Assembly (NCBI GenBank): GCA_039916305.1
Contig: JBDSLR010000042.1
Span: forward strand, 1-64,000
From: JACMLD01 sp039916305
GTDB taxonomy: Bacteria > Bacteroidota > Bacteroidia > Chitinophagales > Chitinophagaceae
Length of the DNA: 64,000 bases
Direction: 5' to 3'
This document shows, in pieces, positions 60,154 through 64,000 of this stretch. The notes under the pieces are model-generated. The model worked only from the letters and a program-made list of their open reading frames with translations, did not search any database and had not been told where the DNA came from. The position numbers and the translations under genes are program-made. Each line of letters opens with the position of its first letter. Position 1 is the first letter of the stretch.

Positions 60154-61566
60154 CTAATCACCGCCACCACAACCACCGCAACTGCCTCCACCTCCATCGC
60201 CACCACAACTGCTGCTGCCTCCGCTGCAACTACTTCCTGCAGCATCCGTTCCAAACCGGCGTTCCAGCGGGCCGTATGCGCTGAATACGGAAGCCAGTAA
60301 AAATCCTTCTGCAAAACCTGCAATAGAAGGCGTACCATTTATAACAAATTCATTCACGAGGGAATCTTGATAACCCTTGTCCTGCAATAGCCGCTCTTTA
60401 AATAAGGCTTCCGCTTTTCTAAATAGCAGACTTTTGGTTGACAGCCATTTTATCACAATACCTAAAAATACAGTCAGCACAATCACTTCAACAAGCAGGA
60501 AACCAACAGGTCGCTGATGATATAGACCCTGGATCATTCTTAATCCACCCATAACAATTAGTGCAGCATACAATATTCCTGTGACTGAAAAACGGGTTGC
60601 AGGGTTTATAGTAGCTGCTAAATTCTCCAATGCCGGGTGATCAAACAATTCTTCCCGGTACCATCTTACAGTTATTTCTTCATAATTTATAGTGCTTCCA
60701 TTGGGCTCTTTCAGCAATGCTTCAATGAATGGGTTTTGCTCTTCTGCGCTGGCTATATAATGGTCACTAAATATCACCATTCGCTTATCGTTGTTTACTG
60801 TAAGCAAATTCCTTCGTATCAAATCTACAATAGCCGTCTGTATAGCCCGGTGCCTGCCATGTAAAAACTTTGCTATCTGGAAAACAGTAACATCTACCGG
60901 AAAACTATCAGCCTTTATTTGCTTAACCTGCTTTTCCCTTTCCTGCTGAATCAGTATATAAGCAGCAATAAGCGTTACACCAAACAGGAAGTAAAATACC
61001 AGGAATGCGGGGCCGGTCAGGTGAAAAGGAGACAGCGTTCCATAAATAAAACCAGTAAATAAAAAGGGCAGCGCCAGTAAAGCCGCTACCCATTTTTTAA
61101 TATTGTTTCGGGTTGTAGATGCCGGTATATCAATTACGGCGGCATTCAATACTGGCCGCGGCCATATATCAGTTGGCGGGGCCATACCAAATATGTTTTC
61201 ATACAGATTGAGGGTCTCTTTATACCACTCTTCATGTTTATGATCTTCATCGCGCCCACCTTTTGAAGGGTGATGGTGTATTTCCTTGCCGAGGGTATTT
61301 TTACAAAAGTCAATCCAGTAAGATGTTGTATAAGTAAGATGCAGGTGCCAGGCTTCGTCAACTACTTTTGATGGGGAAGCACCGTTTTCTGCGATACAAC
61401 AGAGGAATATAAATTTTTTGTATTCTTCCGTTACTCTTTTTGTGAAACCGGGGGACCAGTTTTGCAAAACAGCCAGTTTCCGGGAAAAGTTCATGACTGC
61501 GCCTGCTTCGTCAAGGGGAAAGTTTTGTATGTTAATCCAAAGGTTACTGTGTTGTTTTACATTCAT
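60154..61566 (-). CDS. TIGR04222 membrane protein with glycine/cysteine-rich C-terminus
   Basis: The 470-residue protein has an N-terminal soluble domain rich in conserved Trp/His (VVDEAWHLHLTYTTSYWIDFC, a glycine-rich-domain-protein pattern), then four transmembrane helices in two pairs (about residues 145-215 and 330-400). The C-terminal 27 residues are a Gly/Ser/Cys repeat ending CGGCGGGD. This matches the TIGR04222 family. The Cys-rich tail may bind metal or be modified, but function is unknown. It stands alone between oxyR and ridA. Confidence 0.85.
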   Translation of the reverse strand: MNVKQHSNLWINIQNFPLDEAGAVMNFSRKLAVLQNWSPGFTKRVTEEYKKFIFLCCIAENGASPSKVVDEAWHLHLTYTTSYWIDFCKNTLGKEIHHHPSKGGRDEDHKHEEWYKETLNLYENIFGMAPPTDIWPRPVLNAAVIDIPASTTRNNIKKWVAALLALPFLFTGFIYGTLSPFHLTGPAFLVFYFLFGVTLIAAYILIQQEREKQVKQIKADSFPVDVTVFQIAKFLHGRHRAIQTAIVDLIRRNLLTVNNDKRMVIFSDHYIASAEEQNPFIEALLKEPNGSTINYEEITVRWYREELFDHPALENLAATINPATRFSVTGILYAALIVMGGLRMIQGLYHQRPVGFLLVEVIVLTVFLGIVIKWLSTKSLLFRKAEALFKERLLQDKGYQDSLVNEFVINGTPSIAGFAEGFLLASVFSAYGPLERRFGTDAAGSSCSGGSSSCGGDGGGGSCGGCGGGD

Positions 61567-61698
61567 ATTTATGATGTAAAATTATACCTGATTTTCATTT
61601 ACGGAAATAATCTCCATATTAAATAATTGTTATCGTCCGCATAGATTTCCCATACCCACCTTTCCTGTACACTGCTTTTATGAAGCAAATGTCATTTT

Positions 61699-62115
61699 TT
61701 ACATAAGCGCAACACACTCAACTGAAATTAAGATCCCTGCCGGAAAGGGCATTACCTGCGGTGTACTTCTGGCGGGCGCATTTTCCGGAAAAACCGCTGC
61801 ATACACTTTATTTAACGTAGCAAAGTCGTTTCCCGTAACCATAAACACCGTAGTTTTTACAATTTTATCCATGCTGCTCCCCAGTTCTTCCAAAATTATT
61901 TTTATGTTCAGAAAAGATTGCATGGCCTGTTCCTCAAAGCTGTCACTGAGTTTTCCTGTAGTGGGATGAAAACCCGTAGTACCAGAAATAAATACAAGTT
62001 CATCTGCAATAACGGCTTGTGGAAACACTTCCGTCATCCGGGGAACCTTTGCCGTATTAAAGTTTTTTCTGGCAGTCATCTCAAATTTTTTTGATAAAAA
62101 ATCCCTGTTGTCCAT
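61699..62115 (-). CDS. RidA/YjgF family protein
   Basis: About 138 residues; the ATG at 62115 is preferred over the GTG one codon earlier. RidA proteins hydrolyse reactive enamine/imine intermediates. The core shows FPQAVIADELVFISGTTGFHPTTGKL, FLNIKIILEELGSSMDKIVKTTVFM and the arginine in NAPARSTPQVMPFPAG with the glutamate in ISVECVAL, as in active members. A 20-residue N-terminal extension precedes the domain. The parent RidA subfamily cannot be separated from Rid1-7 by eye. It may be co-transcribed after the LD-carboxypeptidase gene. Confidence 0.85.
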   Translation of the reverse strand: MDNRDFLSKKFEMTARKNFNTAKVPRMTEVFPQAVIADELVFISGTTGFHPTTGKLSDSFEEQAMQSFLNIKIILEELGSSMDKIVKTTVFMVTGNDFATLNKVYAAVFPENAPARSTPQVMPFPAGILISVECVALM

Positions 62116-62146
62116 CACAAAATTGATACTGATTCTGATGACCTGC

Positions 62147-63055
62147 TTATTCTTCCAGGGTTACTTTATTCTTACCTACTTTTAGTTTGTACCCAACGCC
62201 TACTTTCAGCGCATAATTTTCTTTACTGTGGCTTACCGGAAAATTGTAGCAGACCGGGTAATCATATTCTTTTACAATGTCCGCTATTATCTCATACACA
62301 GTTTTACCAAAAGGCCGGTCTGTATCCGTTGTATCAGAAAATCCGCCAATAATCAGGCCCGCCAGCTTCTGCAGTTTACCGCTCCGTTTTAATTGGTACA
62401 TCATCCGGTCTATTTTATACAATAGTTCCCCTGTGTCTTCAATAAACAAAATCCGGCCTTTTGTTTTTGCTGCTGATGAAGTACCAATCAAATGAGACAG
62501 CAATGTAAGGTTTCCACCTACCAGTTCACCTACTGCTTCTCCCCGCCGGTTGTTCTCATGCACTGCGCATTCATATTTAGCCTTCTTTCCCTCCAGCGCA
62601 TTTTTTAACGAGAGGATGAATTCATTCACTGCACCGCCTTCGTTGAACGCGGCTGCCATAGGCGCATGCAGCGTGGCAATTTTGTAATTACTGTACACAT
62701 GTTCATGCAGTACCGTTATATCACTGAAACCGATAATCCATTTTGGCTTCTTTTTAAACAGTGTAAAATCCAGCTGGTCAATTATACGACCCAGGCCATA
62801 GCCGCCACGGCCACACAGTATGGCATTGATACTATCATCATCCAGCATGGCCTGCAGTTCATCAGCCCTTTCTTCATCACTGCCAGAAAAATAATTGGTG
62901 GAACTGCTGCCGAGTGTTTTGCCCACCATTACATTGTAGCCCCATTCATGCAGGGTATCAATACAGGTCTGCGCTTTGTCTGCAGCCATAAAACCTGCCG
63001 GGCAGGTAATGCCAATGGTATCGCCTTTTTGCAGATACGGGGGTAGGTTGGTCAT
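62147..63055 (-). CDS. LD-carboxypeptidase (peptidase S66), copy 2
   Basis: The 302-residue serine peptidase trims the terminal D-alanine of L,D-tetrapeptides in peptidoglycan recycling. The Ser nucleophile is in WIIGFSDITVLHEH, the Glu in ILFIEDTGELLYKIDRM and the His in YNFPVSHSKENYALKVG; GRGGYGLGRIIDQLDF is typical. It has no signal peptide and starts MTNLPPYLQKGDTIGITCPAGF, so it is cytoplasmic. It is a tandem paralogue of the next gene upstream and is followed 30 bp later by ridA. Confidence 0.92.
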   Translation of the reverse strand: MTNLPPYLQKGDTIGITCPAGFMAADKAQTCIDTLHEWGYNVMVGKTLGSSSTNYFSGSDEERADELQAMLDDDSINAILCGRGGYGLGRIIDQLDFTLFKKKPKWIIGFSDITVLHEHVYSNYKIATLHAPMAAAFNEGGAVNEFILSLKNALEGKKAKYECAVHENNRRGEAVGELVGGNLTLLSHLIGTSSAAKTKGRILFIEDTGELLYKIDRMMYQLKRSGKLQKLAGLIIGGFSDTTDTDRPFGKTVYEIIADIVKEYDYPVCYNFPVSHSKENYALKVGVGYKLKVGKNKVTLEE

Positions 63056-63059
63056 ACTT

Positions 63060-64000
63060 TTATTTTAATGCAGCCGGTTTTTTTATTTCCTGCTGCTGAA
63101 TTTCTTTTAAACTTACGGAATCCGGCTTTACTTCCAGCCGGTGGCGTACACCACATTTGAGGGCATAATTGTTTTTCTGGTGCCCTACCGGAAAATCAAA
63201 ACATACCGGGTAAGTGTAACCGGATATTTTTTCCAGTACAATATCCTGCAAATTTTTTCCAAAAGTATCGTTTAAGTCGTCTTCCGGCTTTATTTTAAAA
63301 CCACCTATTACCAAACCCGCCAGGCTGGCCAGTTTGCCCGTCCGTTTTAAACTCCAGAACATGCGGTCAATACTATACAGGTACTCGCCGGTATCTTCTG
63401 CAAACAAAATTTTACCCGCTGTTGTAATATCAGATTTACTACCCGCCAATGATTCCAGGGTTTTTAAATTGCCGCCTACCAGTAAGCCTTCCCCCCTACC
63501 AATTTTATTTTTTTCATTGGGCGTAACCGCATATTTCATTTTTTCGCCCAGCAGGGCCTGCTTAATGGAAAGAATAGAATCAATCTGGACAGGTTCTGCT
63601 TTGCTCCAATCGTCCGGAAAGCTATTACACATTTTTGAGTGAATAGTAGCAATGCCATAATTGCGGTTAAGGTGTGAGTGAATAACCGTTATATCACTGA
63701 AACCAATTATCCATTTTGGGTGCTGTTGCAGCCTGCTGAAATTGAGTTTGTCAATGATGCGGACCGCACCATAACCACCCCGTGCACACATAATGGCTTT
63801 AACTGAGGTATCATCCATCATCTGTTGCAGATCTGCCGCTCTTTCTTCATCGGTTCCGCCAAAGGTAAAATCACGTTGGCCAATTGTAGTACCCACTTTC
63901 ACGGTAAAACCCCAGTTCTGCATCTGCTGTATTGCAGGCTGTATATCCTGCAAGGTTATATAGCCTGCCGGGCTGGTAATGCCAATGGTATCGCCCGGCT
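63060..64000 (-). CDS. LD-carboxypeptidase (peptidase S66), copy 1, 5' end outside window
   Basis: The S66 frame remains open to the window edge, reading PGDTIGITSPAGYITLQDIQPA at the end, so the true start lies beyond base 64000 and the ATG at 63953 is internal. Catalytic Ser in WIIGFSDITVIHSH, Glu in ILFAEDTGEYLYSIDRM and His in FPVGHQKNNYALKCG are present. It precedes copy 2 with only four bases between them. The two share the same motif order at clearly different sequence, so the duplication is not recent. Confidence 0.92.
   Translation of the reverse strand, partial: PGDTIGITSPAGYITLQDIQPAIQQMQNWGFTVKVGTTIGQRDFTFGGTDEERAADLQQMMDDTSVKAIMCARGGYGAVRIIDKLNFSRLQQHPKWIIGFSDITVIHSHLNRNYGIATIHSKMCNSFPDDWSKAEPVQIDSILSIKQALLGEKMKYAVTPNEKNKIGRGEGLLVGGNLKTLESLAGSKSDITTAGKILFAEDTGEYLYSIDRMFWSLKRTGKLASLAGLVIGGFKIKPEDDLNDTFGKNLQDIVLEKISGYTYPVCFDFPVGHQKNNYALKCGVRHRLEVKPDSVSLKEIQQQEIKKPAALK

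Noticed and set aside
1..64000. CRISPR arrays, rRNA genes or prophage structural genes
   Set aside because: I found no regularly spaced repeats, no rRNA-like sequence and no capsid, portal or tail proteins.

Overview
The window looks like a chromosomal segment of a Bacteroidota bacterium, most likely Chitinophagaceae or a close relative. The reasons are a protein with a C-terminal type IX secretion signal, a TonB-dependent receptor paired with a DUF4249 lipoprotein, DUF4293 and DUF6427-like membrane proteins, promoter-like TAnnTTTG boxes, few Shine-Dalgarno sites, and genes that resemble Chitinophagaceae homologues throughout. The taxonomic call is inference from gene content; no 16S rRNA gene is present.

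Layout. (1) 1-2.7 kb is accessory DNA: the last two of what are probably three tandem tyrosine recombinase genes (a RIT, recombinase-in-trio, element), whose right end interrupts a yhcG/DUF1016 nuclease gene near its catalytic lysine codon. (2) 2.9-9.1 kb holds a tRNA-Gln(CTG), a secreted beta-helix protein, an AAA ATPase fused to a PD-(D/E)XK-like domain and bracketed by three copies of a GGCC-N20-GGCC palindrome, and a membrane-anchored TIR-domain protein. (3) 9.3-12.3 kb has a GlxA-type AraC regulator divergent from an operon of two SRPBCC proteins around a PEP-mutase-family enzyme. (4) 12.4-19.5 kb carries a zinc peptidase, a 50-residue membrane protein, the TonB receptor/DUF4249 pair, a nitrilase-family enzyme and a sorbosone-dehydrogenase-like protein.

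(5) 19.5-37.0 kb is the metabolic core: about 17.5 kb of genes all on the minus strand. In transcription order they are allantoinase, allantoate amidohydrolase, ureidoglycine aminohydrolase, OHCU decarboxylase, HIU hydrolase, a DUF6986-type aldolase-fold protein, ureABCEFGD, a nickel-permease-like protein, uricase and xdhABC. Together they can take xanthine through urate, allantoin and ureidoglycolate to urea, ammonia and CO2. No recognised ureidoglycolate-cleaving enzyme is present, which makes the DUF6986 protein the most interesting unknown here.

(6) 37-64 kb is mostly housekeeping: cysE-cysM, a sugar nucleotidyltransferase, glyA, a T9SS cargo protein, uvrA, an ECF sigma factor, dsbD with a separate nDsbD protein, purQ, a Kup potassium transporter, tandem membrane-anchored alpha/beta hydrolases, oxyR, a TIGR04222 protein, a RidA protein and two tandem LD-carboxypeptidases, the last running off the window end.

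Limits. All calls come from reading the sequence and from memory of protein families. No homology search, structure prediction or codon statistics were run. Promoter and operator calls rest on motif matches only.
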